Source: Clostridiales bacterium
Lineage (GTDB): Bacteria; Bacillota; Clostridia; Oscillospirales; Oscillospiraceae
Reading direction: 5' to 3'
Assembly (NCBI GenBank): GCA_004553545.1
Contig: SFLD01000010.1
Location: 1 to 47,131 of the forward strand
Length of the DNA stretch: 47,131 nucleotides
Of this stretch, positions 19,709-28,244 are shown one piece after another. Every line of letters starts with the position of its first letter. Positions within the stretch are counted from its first letter, which is position 1. The translations under genes were made by a program, and so were the position numbers. The notes under the pieces are model-generated. The model worked only from the letters and a program-made list of their open reading frames with translations. It made no database searches and had not been told where the DNA came from.

Positions 19709-21133
19709 ATGGCCGCAATGCAAAATTTCCTCCAGAGCACGGGGTTTTACCTCTTTTCCCAGGGGGAGAACTGGAAGTGCCTTCTGATGATCCTCATTGC
19801 CTGCGTGCTGCTGTACCTGGGCATCAAGAAGAAGTTCGAGCCGCTGCTGCTGGTGCCCATCGCCTTCGGCATGCTGCTCACCAACCTCCCCGGGGCGGAG
19901 ATGTTCCATGAGATCCTCTTCGCCGGGGGACACATCCACTGGGATCTCTTCGGCGGCGGCTCCGTCACGGGAGAGCTGCTGGCGGACCTCCTGGACCAGG
20001 GCGTCTCCCAGGACATCCTGGCCCCTTACGCCGAGCAGCTCATGACCGCCGCCCGGGACACCTTCAGCCCTGAGGTGATGGAGAGCGCCATCGCGGAGAT
20101 CGCCTCCGCCGCCAACGGCACCCTCTCAGACTTCGCCGTGGAGCTCCAGGCCCTGGTCCAGGCGGAGCAGGCCGCCGCCTATTACGGCGTGGCCCTGCCT
20201 GCCGTCACCGTCAGCACGGGCCTGGTGGACGTCCTGTACCTGGGCGTGAAGCTGGGCATCTATCCCTGCCTCATCTTCCTGGGCGTCGGCGCCATGACGG
20301 ACTTCGGTCCCCTCATCGCGAACCCCAAGTCCCTGCTTCTGGGCGCGGCCGCCCAGCTTGGCATCTTCATCACCTTCGTCGGCTGCCGCCTCATGGGCTT
20401 CACCGGGCCGGAGGCCTCCTCCATCAGCATCATCGGCGGCGCGGACGGCCCCACCGCCATCTTCGTCACCGCCATGCTGGCCCCCGCCCTGCTGGGTCCC
20501 ATCGCCGTCTCGGCCTACTCCTACATGGCCCTGGTGCCGGTGATCCAGCCCCCCATCATGAAGGCCCTCACCACCAAGAAGGAGCGGGAGATCGTCATGC
20601 GCCCCCTGCGGGAGGTCAGCAAGCGGGAGAAGATCCTCTTCCCCATCGTGGTCACCATCTTCGTGGCCCTGCTGGTCCCCTCCGCCGCGCCCCTCATCGC
20701 CTGCCTGATGCTGGGCAACCTGCTGAAAGAGAGCGGCGTCACGGACCGCCTCAGCAAGACCGCCCAGAATGAGCTCATGAACATCGTCACCATCTTCTTA
20801 GGCGTCAGCGTGGGCGCCACCGCCACCGGCACCACCTTCCTCTCCTGGGGCACCCTGAAGATCCTGGCCATGGGCATCGTGGCCTTCAGCTTCGGCACCG
20901 CCGGCGGCGTGCTGCTGGCCAAGTTCATGAACCTCTTCCTCAAGGAGAAGATCAATCCCCTCATCGGCTCCGCCGGTGTCTCCGCCGTGCCCATGGCCGC
21001 CCGGGTCTCCCAGAAGGTGGGCCAGGAGGCCAACCCCGGCAACTTCCTCCTGATGCACGCCATGGGTCCCAACGTGGCCGGCGTCATCGGCTCCGCCATC
21101 GCGGCGGGCGTCCTCATCAGCCTCTACGGTTAA
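19709..21133 (+). CDS. oadB: Sodium ion-translocating decarboxylase, beta subunit
   Basis: A 474-residue multi-helix membrane protein that decarboxylates carboxybiotin and exports Na+. The conserved cores GVKLGIYPCLIFLGVGAMTDFGPLIANPKSLLLGAAAQLGIF, SIIGGADGPTAIF (the sodium-binding Asp region), and the C-terminal GTAGGVLLAKFMNL and NPLIGSAGVSAVP are present. It is longer than usual because about 95 Ala-rich residues (roughly 68-168) separate the first helices (LLLVPIAFGMLLTNLP) from the GVKLGIYP segment; in most OadB proteins only about 15-20 residues lie there. The frame and neighbouring motifs are intact, so this is an insertion, not damage. ATG 19709 has GGAGG 7-8 nt upstream; a second ATG is three codons later. 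Confidence 0.93.
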   Translation: MAAMQNFLQSTGFYLFSQGENWKCLLMILIACVLLYLGIKKKFEPLLLVPIAFGMLLTNLPGAEMFHEILFAGGHIHWDLFGGGSVTGELLADLLDQGVSQDILAPYAEQLMTAARDTFSPEVMESAIAEIASAANGTLSDFAVELQALVQAEQAAAYYGVALPAVTVSTGLVDVLYLGVKLGIYPCLIFLGVGAMTDFGPLIANPKSLLLGAAAQLGIFITFVGCRLMGFTGPEASSISIIGGADGPTAIFVTAMLAPALLGPIAVSAYSYMALVPVIQPPIMKALTTKKEREIVMRPLREVSKREKILFPIVVTIFVALLVPSAAPLIACLMLGNLLKESGVTDRLSKTAQNELMNIVTIFLGVSVGATATGTTFLSWGTLKILAMGIVAFSFGTAGGVLLAKFMNLFLKEKINPLIGSAGVSAVPMAARVSQKVGQEANPGNFLLMHAMGPNVAGVIGSAIAAGVLISLYG

Positions 21134-21145
21134 GGAGGGAAGCAC

Positions 21146-22573
21146 ATGGAATTCTTATCCGATAAGCCCCTGCTCATCACCGATACCATCCTCCGGGACG
21201 CCCACCAGTCCCAGGCGGCCACCCGCATGACCATCGGGGATATGCTCCCCGCCCTGGAGATCCTGGACAGCGTCGGCTACTACTCCCTGGAGTGCTGGGG
21301 CGGCGCCACCTTCGACGCCTGTATGCGCTTCCTGAACGAGGACCCCTGGGAGCGCCTGCGCACCATCCGCAAGCACGTGAAGCACACCAAGCTCCAGATG
21401 CTCTTCCGGGGCCAGAACATCCTGGGCTACAAGCATTATGCCGACGACGTGGTGGACGCCTTCTGCCGCAAGTCCATCGAGAACGGCATCGACATCATCC
21501 GCATCTTCGACGCCCTGAATGACGTCCGAAACCTGGAGCAGGCCATCCGCTCCACCCGGAAGTACGGCGGGGAGGTGGAGGCCGCCATGAGCTACACCGT
21601 CTCCCCCATCCACAACGAGGACTACTTTGTGAAGCTGGCCAGGGAGCTGGAGGAGATGGGCGCCAGCGCCATCTGCATCAAGGACATGGCGAACCTGCTC
21701 CTGCCCATGGACGCCTACTCCCTCATCAAGCGGCTGAAGGAGACCGTCTCCGTCCCCATCCACCTCCACACCCACAATACCACCGGCACCGGCGACATGG
21801 TTAATCTCATGGCCGCAATAGCGGGGGTGGACATTGTGGATACTGCCCTGAGCCCCCTGGCCAACGGCACCGCTCAGCCCGCCACGGAGTCCCTGGCCGC
21901 CACCCTGAAGGGAACGCCCCGGGATCCCGGCCTTTCCCAGGAAGCCATGAGCCAGGCCGCCGCCCACTTCCGCAAGGTCGCCCAGCGGCTGAAGGACGCC
22001 GGCTCCCTGGATCCCAAGGTCCTGAGCGTGGACACCAATACCCTCATCTATCAGGTCCCCGGCGGCATGCTGAGCAACCTCATCTCCCAGCTGAAGCAGG
22101 CCGGGAAGGAGGATAAGTATTACGAGGTGCTGGCGGAGGTCCCCCGGGTCCGGAAGGACTTCGGCTATCCGCCCCTGGTGACGCCTACCTCCCAGATCGT
22201 GGGTACCCAGGCCGTCATGAACGTGGTGGTAGGGAAGTACAAGGCCTTCCCCAAGGAGTCCAAGGCCCTGCTCCGGGGCGAGTACGGCGCCGTCCCCGGC
22301 ACCGTCAACGAGGAGGTCCGGGCCCTGGCCGGGATCCGTCCCGAGGAGGTCATCACCTGCCGTCCCGCCGACCGGCTGGAGCCAGAGCTGGAGAAGTACA
22401 AGGAAGAGTTTAAAGATGTCGCCAAGAGCGAGGAGGATGTCCTCTCCCTGGCCCTCTTCCCCCAGGTGGCCGCCAAGTTCCTGGCCGTCCGGGATGCCGA
22501 GAAGGCCCCGGAAGCCGCCCGGCAGACCGACCCCAACGCCGTCCGCGAGCTCTACGTGGAGTTCAAGGGCTGA
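21146..22573 (+). CDS. oadA: Oxaloacetate decarboxylase alpha subunit, carboxyltransferase (no biotin domain)
   Basis: A 475-residue carboxyltransferase of the OadA/PycB family. The catalytic TIM barrel starts with LLITDTILRDAHQSQAATRM and contains ECWGGATFDACMRFL, FRGQNILGY, IKDMANLL (carboxylated Lys region) and HLHTHNTTG (metal His); the PYC_OADA helical domain follows to about residue 460. It ends before a biotinyl domain, which is supplied in trans by the gene at 19349. With OadG and OadB it forms a Na+-translocating oxaloacetate decarboxylase; PycB-type pyruvate carboxylase is excluded by the membrane subunits. Substrate assignment to oxaloacetate rests on the alpha-subunit family, since glutaconyl- and methylmalonyl-CoA pumps use an unrelated carboxyltransferase. 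Confidence 0.94.
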   Translation: MEFLSDKPLLITDTILRDAHQSQAATRMTIGDMLPALEILDSVGYYSLECWGGATFDACMRFLNEDPWERLRTIRKHVKHTKLQMLFRGQNILGYKHYADDVVDAFCRKSIENGIDIIRIFDALNDVRNLEQAIRSTRKYGGEVEAAMSYTVSPIHNEDYFVKLARELEEMGASAICIKDMANLLLPMDAYSLIKRLKETVSVPIHLHTHNTTGTGDMVNLMAAIAGVDIVDTALSPLANGTAQPATESLAATLKGTPRDPGLSQEAMSQAAAHFRKVAQRLKDAGSLDPKVLSVDTNTLIYQVPGGMLSNLISQLKQAGKEDKYYEVLAEVPRVRKDFGYPPLVTPTSQIVGTQAVMNVVVGKYKAFPKESKALLRGEYGAVPGTVNEEVRALAGIRPEEVITCRPADRLEPELEKYKEEFKDVAKSEEDVLSLALFPQVAAKFLAVRDAEKAPEAARQTDPNAVRELYVEFKG

Positions 22574-22582
22574 CACAAAAAG

Positions 22583-22619
22583 AAAAGCGCCCGGAAGCGA
22601 TGCTTCCGGGCGCTTTTTT
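22583..22619. terminator. Terminator of the oad operon
   Basis: AAAAGCGCCCGGAAGC (22583-22598) pairs perfectly with GCTTCCGGGCGCTTTT (22602-22617), followed by more T. Confidence 0.92.
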
Positions 22620-22624
22620 GCGGG

Positions 22625-22660
22625 AAACCAGGGCGGTGCCGGCCGGCACCGCCCTGGTTT
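22625..22660. terminator. Perfect 36-nt palindrome, probable terminator of the minus-strand SLH gene
   Basis: AAACCAGGGCGGTGCCGG is directly followed by its exact reverse complement. It lies between the oad terminator and the convergent SLH gene and ends in TTT on both strands; most likely the SLH gene terminator. The interval 22661-22718 shows nothing else. Confidence 0.6.
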
Positions 22661-22718
22661 GGGAAAGGCCCTGCCGCTGGCACCCGGGGAGAGCGCCGGC
22701 GGGGGGGGGAGGAGAAGC

Positions 22719-25700
22719 TTACTTTTCCACCGTCAGGTAGCGGTGGAGGATGGCGCTGAGCTGCGCCCGGTCAGCGGTGGCCTTGGGGGCCAGGCGGCCG
22801 TCGGCGGTGCCCTGCAGGACGCCGGTCATCACGCACCAGTGCATGGCCTCGTCCGCGAAGGCGCCCAGCTCTTCAATATCCGGGTAGTTCAGCGGGAAGT
22901 ACCACATCCCGGTGAAGCCGCCGCCCTGGTGCTGGACCTCCCGGTAGAGGAAGGCGGCCAGCTGCTCCCGGCTCACATAGACATCCTGGCCGAAGCTGCC
23001 GTCGGCAAAGCCCTGGGCGATGCCCTCGGACGCCGCCCAGCGGATGGCCTCGGCGCACCAGGTGTCCTCCGTCACGTCGCTGAAGTTCATGGCGAAGTTC
23101 ACCGCCGGGCTCCCGGCCATGCGCCAGAGGATGGTGACCACCTGCCCCCGGGTCACGGCGGCGTCGGGGGAGAAGGTATCCGCCCCGGTGCCCTCCATCA
23201 GGCCCTGGTTGTAGACATAGAGGACGTCTTCATAGAACCAGTCGCCGCTGCCCACGTCGGTGAAGGGATTCCACCCGGCGTAGACCACGGTGCTGTTCGT
23301 GAGGGTCAGGGAGGTGACGCGCTGCGTCAGTTCCCGGTCGGTATACCAGCCGGTGAAGGCGAAGCCCTCCCGGGTGGGGACGTACTTCGTGAGGTCCACG
23401 CGGCTGCCGTAGGGCAGGGCCAGGGTGGCGAGAGCGCTGCCGCCGCGGGTCTCAAAGCGCAGGGTGCTGTAAACGGTGTTGACCTGCCAGTGGGCGGTGT
23501 AGCTGCGGTCGCCGGTGCTGCCGGCGGGGATGGTGACGTCCAGGTTGTCCGCGCCCTCCAGGTCCGTGCCGCTCCAGCCGGTGAAGGTATAGCCGGGCAT
23601 GGCGGCGGGGATCTCCGGGGTCCAGCCTGCGAAGGTGTAGCCGGTGCGGGTGGGGTCGGCGGGGGCGGTGACGGCGGTGCCGTAGTCCTGGGTGATGGGC
23701 GCGATGGCACTGCCGCCGTCGGTATCGAAGGTAATGGTGTACTGATTCACCGTCCAATTGGCCGTCAGGGTCAGGTTCTCCGTCACGGGGGCGTCGAAGT
23801 CATAGGCTTTCCCGTCCAGGTACCAGCCAGCGAAGGTATAGCCGGGCTTGGCGGGGGCTGCGGGGACCGCCGCCTGGCCGCCGTAGGCCACGGTCTGGCT
23901 CTTCACTTCGCTTCCGCCGTCCGTATCAAAGGTCACGGTATAGTTGGCGGTCAGGGAGAGGTAGTACGGTTTGGACGTTGTGACTTTTTCTCCCCACTGG
24001 TCGAAAATATCAGCGGGTTTGAACTCATCGGACGACGGCAGGGTGATGAGGACATTGTCTTCCGCCGAGTTGCCCACCCGGAAGGTAGCGCCGTCCATGA
24101 TCTGGAACGTATCATCGCCGTTGAACGGCATCGTACCGTAATCGTTGTTGCTCTCCGTGCTTGTCACCTGGATGGTCAGCTTGCCGCCGTAAAATTGGAG
24201 GTAATGTGAGTAGCTGTGGGCAATGCCCATGCGTCTGGCCGACAGCGTGACTTCGCCGCCGCGCTGATAGAATTCGCCGCCCTCCGTCGAAATGGCATAG
24301 TCCGCCGTAACATCCAGACTGCCGTCTCCGGAAACGATCAGGTACAGTCCGAGGGGGCAGAGGATCCCGGCTCCGCGCTCCTCAGAATTGGAAATGCTGT
24401 TCTTTCCCACCAGCTCCAGCTGCAGGAAGAGGTTGAGTCTCTGCGTCTGCGTATCCGCTCCCCAGCCGGCGTGGACCGCGATCTCCTGCAGGTCCGCACC
24501 GTTCAGAGTCAGCCTGGACAGCCGGATTCCCGGGATCTCTCCGTCAGCCAGGAGCTTCTCCCAGGCTTCGGCTGTAAGGATGGTATGGGTATCATCCGTC
24601 CAGCATTCAGCCGGGATATCTTCTTCGTTCCAATATCCCGGCGTGTAGACCACTGTTCCGCCGTCGCCCAGGATATTGGTGTAGTTCTTGTCGGTGATGT
24701 AGTACACTTCGCCGTCCTTGTCGGTGATGCGGATGCCGTAGAATGTGCCTTCCCACTTGGCGTACAGCGTGATGTTCCCTGTCACAGGCGCGGTAAAGTC
24801 GTACTTGCTTTCATCCGTGCATGTCTCGTCCTTGTACCAGCCGCAGAAGGTGAAGCCGTTCACTTTCGGATCCGTGGGCCGGATGGCCGTCTCGCCCGTC
24901 TGGACGATCTGCTGGGCATAGATCCCGCCCAGCTCCCCGTACGCATAGGTCACGGTGACAGGCTTGCCGTTGGGGTCGGGGGTGTTGATTTTGTCATTGA
25001 GCACGCCGCCGGTGTTGATGGGCTTGCCGCTGAGCTGAGCGCCCTCTTCCAGGGTCAGCCCGGCGTAGTACGTGCCGCCGGAGACATGGCACTCCGTGCG
25101 GACGGGTTTGTAAAAGCTGCCGCCGGAGAGGTTGCTGCAGAATTTCCAATAGTCATACTTGGATACGTCGGCCATGTCGCCACGAGGATCCAGCACAGTG
25201 ACGCTGCCATGGAAAATACCGCCCCGGATGTCGCCCTCGCAGTAGACATCGCCGGTGAAGACCGTGGTAGGCTTCCCGTCCGTGTGGTCGATGGCGTTGG
25301 TGGCCTTGATCTCAGCAGGTTGATCGCACCCGTTGCTTCCCACATACACCGAGCCCTCCACCCGGCCGCCGTTGGCATAGAGGAAGCAGCCGGGATAGTT
25401 GACGGTAAAGGGGTTGTCAAGATCCGTATAGACTGCGGCGCCGTTGGTGGCTTTGCAGCCCGTGATGCGGGCATTCTCCCCCAGCTCCAACTCAGCAAAG
25501 CCGATCAGGGCCACGCCGCCGCCGTTTTTCGCCTCACAGCCGGAGATCGCAGCGTCCAGAACAGATATCTGGTCTGCGTGGCCTCTGACAGACAGGCCGC
25601 CGCCGCGTTCGCTTGCCTTGCAGTTCTCGATGCGGCCGCCGGTGATCCGGACAGTGCAGGGAACTGCGGCGATCCCGCCGCCGGACATGGCAGAGCAGCC

Positions 25701-25934
25701 GCTGATGACGCCGCCGGACATGGTGACGGAGCCGGCCTTGGCACAGATCGCGCCGCCGCTGGCACCGTAATCGGATGAGACAGCGCAGTTCCGGATCGCA
25801 CCGCCGGACATGGTGACGGAGCCGCCCTCGGCATAGATGCCGCCGCCGAACGCGGAAATCGCTCCGCTCTGGACGCCGCAGGCATAGATGGTGCCGCCCG
25901 CCAGCTCGAAGGACGCGCCCGCCTCCACATACAC
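22719..25934 (-). CDS. SLH-domain surface protein, C-terminal part of a frameshifted gene
   Basis: About 1070 residues continuing the N-terminal frame at 26066-26812 after a one-base frameshift. In order: a right-handed beta-helix-like region of GGAI/SVTMSGGVI repeats (first 250 residues or so), InlB-type Listeria-Bacteroides repeats (GFTFCGWYKDE...ITLYAKW; YTVTFDTDGGSEVKSQTVAYGG ... YTFAGWYLDG ... LTANW; two more copies), and three SLH motifs (FTDVGSGDWFYEDVLYVYNQ; FSDVTEDTWCAEAIRWAASE; a third with PDIEELGAFADEAMHWCVMT). Such proteins sit on the cell wall and may act as adhesins. Homology in frame extends upstream of 25934 to the frameshift. Convergent with the oad operon and downstream of a TetR gene. 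Confidence 0.85.
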   Translation of the reverse strand: MYVEAGASFELAGGTIYACGVQSGAISAFGGGIYAEGGSVTMSGGAIRNCAVSSDYGASGGAICAKAGSVTMSGGVISGCSAMSGGGIAAVPCTVRITGGRIENCKASERGGGLSVRGHADQISVLDAAISGCEAKNGGGVALIGFAELELGENARITGCKATNGAAVYTDLDNPFTVNYPGCFLYANGGRVEGSVYVGSNGCDQPAEIKATNAIDHTDGKPTTVFTGDVYCEGDIRGGIFHGSVTVLDPRGDMADVSKYDYWKFCSNLSGGSFYKPVRTECHVSGGTYYAGLTLEEGAQLSGKPINTGGVLNDKINTPDPNGKPVTVTYAYGELGGIYAQQIVQTGETAIRPTDPKVNGFTFCGWYKDETCTDESKYDFTAPVTGNITLYAKWEGTFYGIRITDKDGEVYYITDKNYTNILGDGGTVVYTPGYWNEEDIPAECWTDDTHTILTAEAWEKLLADGEIPGIRLSRLTLNGADLQEIAVHAGWGADTQTQRLNLFLQLELVGKNSISNSEERGAGILCPLGLYLIVSGDGSLDVTADYAISTEGGEFYQRGGEVTLSARRMGIAHSYSHYLQFYGGKLTIQVTSTESNNDYGTMPFNGDDTFQIMDGATFRVGNSAEDNVLITLPSSDEFKPADIFDQWGEKVTTSKPYYLSLTANYTVTFDTDGGSEVKSQTVAYGGQAAVPAAPAKPGYTFAGWYLDGKAYDFDAPVTENLTLTANWTVNQYTITFDTDGGSAIAPITQDYGTAVTAPADPTRTGYTFAGWTPEIPAAMPGYTFTGWSGTDLEGADNLDVTIPAGSTGDRSYTAHWQVNTVYSTLRFETRGGSALATLALPYGSRVDLTKYVPTREGFAFTGWYTDRELTQRVTSLTLTNSTVVYAGWNPFTDVGSGDWFYEDVLYVYNQGLMEGTGADTFSPDAAVTRGQVVTILWRMAGSPAVNFAMNFSDVTEDTWCAEAIRWAASEGIAQGFADGSFGQDVYVSREQLAAFLYREVQHQGGGFTGMWYFPLNYPDIEELGAFADEAMHWCVMTGVLQGTADGRLAPKATADRAQLSAILHRYLTVEK

Positions 25935-26065
25935 GCCGCCGCCATAGTAATCGTAGGACCGTCCCGCGCCCCTGTCATGCCGGTAGCCCCTGCCGCCGGT
26001 GATGAGGCCGCCCGCCGGGAGCTTGGCATCTTCATGGGTCGCCGCAGGGCGGCTGTCGCGCAGTG

Positions 26066-26812
26066 TCAGGGTCTTGCCCCCGCGACGCGGAAGATGCTGT
26101 CCGGGTTCGCCGTCTCGGCATAGCGCAGGACGTGGCCGTTCAGGTCCACGGTGACATCGCGGGCGATGTCCAGCCGGGCCTCGATGGTGATGTCATTCGT
26201 CAGCTTCACGATGTCGTCCGTGCCGGACAGTGCGGTGGTCAGTTCCGCCGCCGTGGCGGCCTCCGTTGTCGTCAGCACCTTGGGGATGTGGACGCAGGCG
26301 TAAAGCCAGAGGATATAGACGTTTTTCACGGCCTCCGAGGAGTCACCGATGCCGTCCTCGCTGAAAAAGAGGTAGGCAAAGTAGGCGTCCTGTGTGCCGT
26401 CATACTTGTCGGTTTCCTCGACCAGTGCTGTGCTGCTCGTGAAAATCTTGACGGGTTTCCCGTTGAAGGTCACGGAGGTCTCCTCCGTGATGGGCTTCGC
26501 CGTGTAGAAGAAGAGCTGCAGCAGGTAGGTGTTTCCCGCCTTGTAGACATCCTCTGAAGTCAGTTCTTGCCCCTGTCCAGGCTGCTGCCACAGAACGGGT
26601 AAGAACTGATAGGGTGTCAGGCCGCTGTCCTCGTCGGCGGCAACGGCATCCAGACCGGTTCCGATCGTTTCCCCCGCCTGGGGCGCGGGGAAGGTGACGG
26701 CGGCCTCCGTGAGGGGCTCCGTCTGGACGTCCTCCGCCAGGGCGGCGGTGGGCAGCAGGCTCAGGCAGAGGCACAGGGACAGGAAAAGGCTGAGAAGCTT
26801 TCGTCTTCGCAT
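26066..26812 (-). CDS. SLH surface protein, N-terminal part with signal peptide (frameshifted)
   Basis: A 248-residue frame with a clear signal peptide (MRRRKLLSLFLSLCLCLSLL, cleavage near TAALA-ED). It ends FRVAGARP-stop, but a one-base change in the C-run at 26077-26081 (five C where six would be needed) would give FRVAGGKTLTLRDSR and join it to the 22719 frame, producing one protein of about 1365 residues. FxVxGGKTLTLxD is the usual entry into the pectate-lyase-like beta-helix, which supports the join. ATG 26812 has AAGGAGG upstream. It lies 19 bp after the TetR gene, probably the same transcript. Whether the frameshift is real, phase variable or a sequencing error cannot be told. Confidence 0.8.
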   Translation of the reverse strand: MRRRKLLSLFLSLCLCLSLLPTAALAEDVQTEPLTEAAVTFPAPQAGETIGTGLDAVAADEDSGLTPYQFLPVLWQQPGQGQELTSEDVYKAGNTYLLQLFFYTAKPITEETSVTFNGKPVKIFTSSTALVEETDKYDGTQDAYFAYLFFSEDGIGDSSEAVKNVYILWLYACVHIPKVLTTTEAATAAELTTALSGTDDIVKLTNDITIEARLDIARDVTVDLNGHVLRYAETANPDSIFRVAGARP

Positions 26813-26831
26813 GGGTTCCTCCTTTTTTCGG

Positions 26832-27515
26832 TCAGTCCAGTGGGAAGTGATAGCGCATGGAGAGGGAGTGGAAGAGCTGCTGCATCACCTGCTGGGCGAT
26901 GGCGCGGATGTCCAGGGTCTTCAGAAAGGCGACGGCCTGGTCCTGCTCCGCCTCCGGCACCCGGTAGGCGGCGAGGCTCATCCGCAGGAAGCGCTCCAGC
27001 TTCCGCTCCAGGGGGAAGTAGACGTCGCAGCGGCGGGCCATGTAGGCCCGCATGATGCCGGCGGAGCCGATCTCCAGCTCGTAGAAGTCGCTCTCCCCGG
27101 CCTCCGGCAGGTAGGGGCCGAAGATGCCCTTCAGCTCGGCGGCGGTGTGCTGGAAGATGTACTCCGTGCACTGGGGCTGGGTGTAGGCCTCCAGATAGAT
27201 GTCCCGGAGGTTTTCGTTGAGCTCCGTCAGGGCCATCTGGATGGCCGTCTCCACGGTGTAGACCAGGACGGGGGAAGCGTCCGCCCCGGCGATCTTCCGG
27301 GCGGTGCCGAACTGGTTTTCAAACATGGACTGCACCAGCTCCAGGAGCACGCCCTCCTTGTTGTGGAAGATGTTCTGAAAGCTGCTGGCGGAGACCTCCG
27401 CCTCTCGCAGGATCTCGATGACGGTGGTGCCGTTGTAGCCCTTTTTCAGGAAGAGCTGGACGCAGGTGGTGAGGATGCGGTTTTTGGTGGGGATACTGGC
27501 GCTGGTAAGGGCCAT
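26832..27515 (-). CDS. TetR/AcrR-family transcriptional regulator
   Basis: A 227-residue regulator. The N-terminal helix-turn-helix is typical (PTKNRILTTCVQLFLKKGYNGTTVIEILREAEVSASSFQNIFHNKEGVL); the rest is an all-helical ligand-binding domain of unknown specificity. I start at ATG 27515 because AAGGAG lies 8 nt upstream; longer frames reach to 27629 through an AT-rich promoter region and are not credible. It is transcribed toward the SLH gene 19 bp away, so it may control its own operon. Confidence 0.9.
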   Translation of the reverse strand: MALTSASIPTKNRILTTCVQLFLKKGYNGTTVIEILREAEVSASSFQNIFHNKEGVLLELVQSMFENQFGTARKIAGADASPVLVYTVETAIQMALTELNENLRDIYLEAYTQPQCTEYIFQHTAAELKGIFGPYLPEAGESDFYELEIGSAGIMRAYMARRCDVYFPLERKLERFLRMSLAAYRVPEAEQDQAVAFLKTLDIRAIAQQVMQQLFHSLSMRYHFPLD

Positions 27516-27539
27516 AGACTCACTCCTTCCCGGTGTTTG

Positions 27540-27590
27540 GCACATAGCATGGCATATATTATGATATCTGTACCAAATCATACCATGGAC
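27540..27590 (-). promoter_or_regulatory. AT-rich promoter/operator region of tetR
   Basis: This is the only AT-rich patch nearby (GGTACAGATATCATAATA on the minus strand) with a CATAAT -10-like box. TGGTACAGATAT and ATATATGCCA form an imperfect inverted repeat across 27553-27578, plausible as a TetR site. No good -35 is seen. Confidence 0.4.
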
Positions 27591-27625
27591 GGGCAAAAAA
27601 CGCAAGCCCACGCAAACGGTTTCCC

Positions 27626-27670
27626 GCAAAGAAAAGCGGCTCCCCGGGGCGGGGAGCCGCTTTTCTTTGC
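27626..27670. terminator. Bidirectional terminator after mnmM
   Basis: GCAAAGAAAAGCGGCTCCCC pairs perfectly with GGGGAGCCGCTTTTCTTTGC around GGGGC. It lies just after the stop of the minus-strand methyltransferase gene. Confidence 0.85.
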
Positions 27671-27677
27671 GCGTTCT

Positions 27678-28244
27678 TTACGTGTCCTTCCAGAGGAAGA
27701 CCGGCAGGGGAGGGTCGGCGGAGCGGTTGGCCCAGCTGCCGCAGAGGACGGAGTACCGCCTGGGGTCCAGCCCCGCGAGATGGGCGAGGATGGCGTCCCG
27801 CTCGGCGTAGCCGTTGGCCCCGCCGTAGTAGAGGGCCAGGGCCATGATCCCGCCGGGCTTTAAGAGCCGCAGCCCCGCGTCGATCCCGGCGAGAGACGAC
27901 TCCGCCAGGGTGACGATGCCGGGGTCGCCCCCGGGGAGGCGGCCGAAGTTGAAGACCATGGCGGAGACGCTCTCCGGCGGGAGGAACCGCTCCATCTCGG
28001 CATGGCTTGCCAGGTGGACCTCCGCCGTGAGGCCCTCCGCCGCCAGCAGGGCCTCCGTCGCCGCCACGGCGGCGGGCTGGATGTCAAAGGCCAGCACCCG
28101 CCCGGCGGGACCCGTCAGGCGGCAGAGGAGGGCGGTGTCCCGCCCCCGGCCCGCCGTGGCGTCCACGCAGAGGTCCCCCGGCTGCACGGACCGGGTGAGG
28201 AAGTCGTGGACCAGGGCCAGGGTGTTGGGGGAGACCGGAAACAT
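27678..28244 (-). CDS. mnmM: tRNA mnm5(s2)U34-forming methyltransferase MnmM (YtqB-like)
   Basis: A 188-residue class I SAM-dependent methyltransferase of the small rRNA_methylase/YtqB family. The SAM site is VDATAGRGRDTALL, followed by VLAFDIQ; the family-specific NFGRLPGGD motif and the C-terminal NRSADPPLPVFLW match Bacillus YtqB, which methylates 5-aminomethyl-uridine at tRNA position 34. Its start overlaps the queH stop (TGATG), so both wobble-modification genes are one transcript. MnmA, acting on the same uridine, is at 4.3 kb. MnmM assignment is by motif recall; older annotation would call it rRNA methylase. Confidence 0.82.
   Translation of the reverse strand: MFPVSPNTLALVHDFLTRSVQPGDLCVDATAGRGRDTALLCRLTGPAGRVLAFDIQPAAVAATEALLAAEGLTAEVHLASHAEMERFLPPESVSAMVFNFGRLPGGDPGIVTLAESSLAGIDAGLRLLKPGGIMALALYYGGANGYAERDAILAHLAGLDPRRYSVLCGSWANRSADPPLPVFLWKDT

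Noticed and set aside
22659..22720. Extension of a plus-strand frame downstream of oadA
   Set aside because: It runs through two terminators and antisense to the SLH gene without any recognizable domain.
27515..27629. Extended N terminus for the TetR protein
   Set aside because: The extra 38 residues come from the AT-rich promoter region; ATG 27515 has a proper ribosome binding site and fits the family length.
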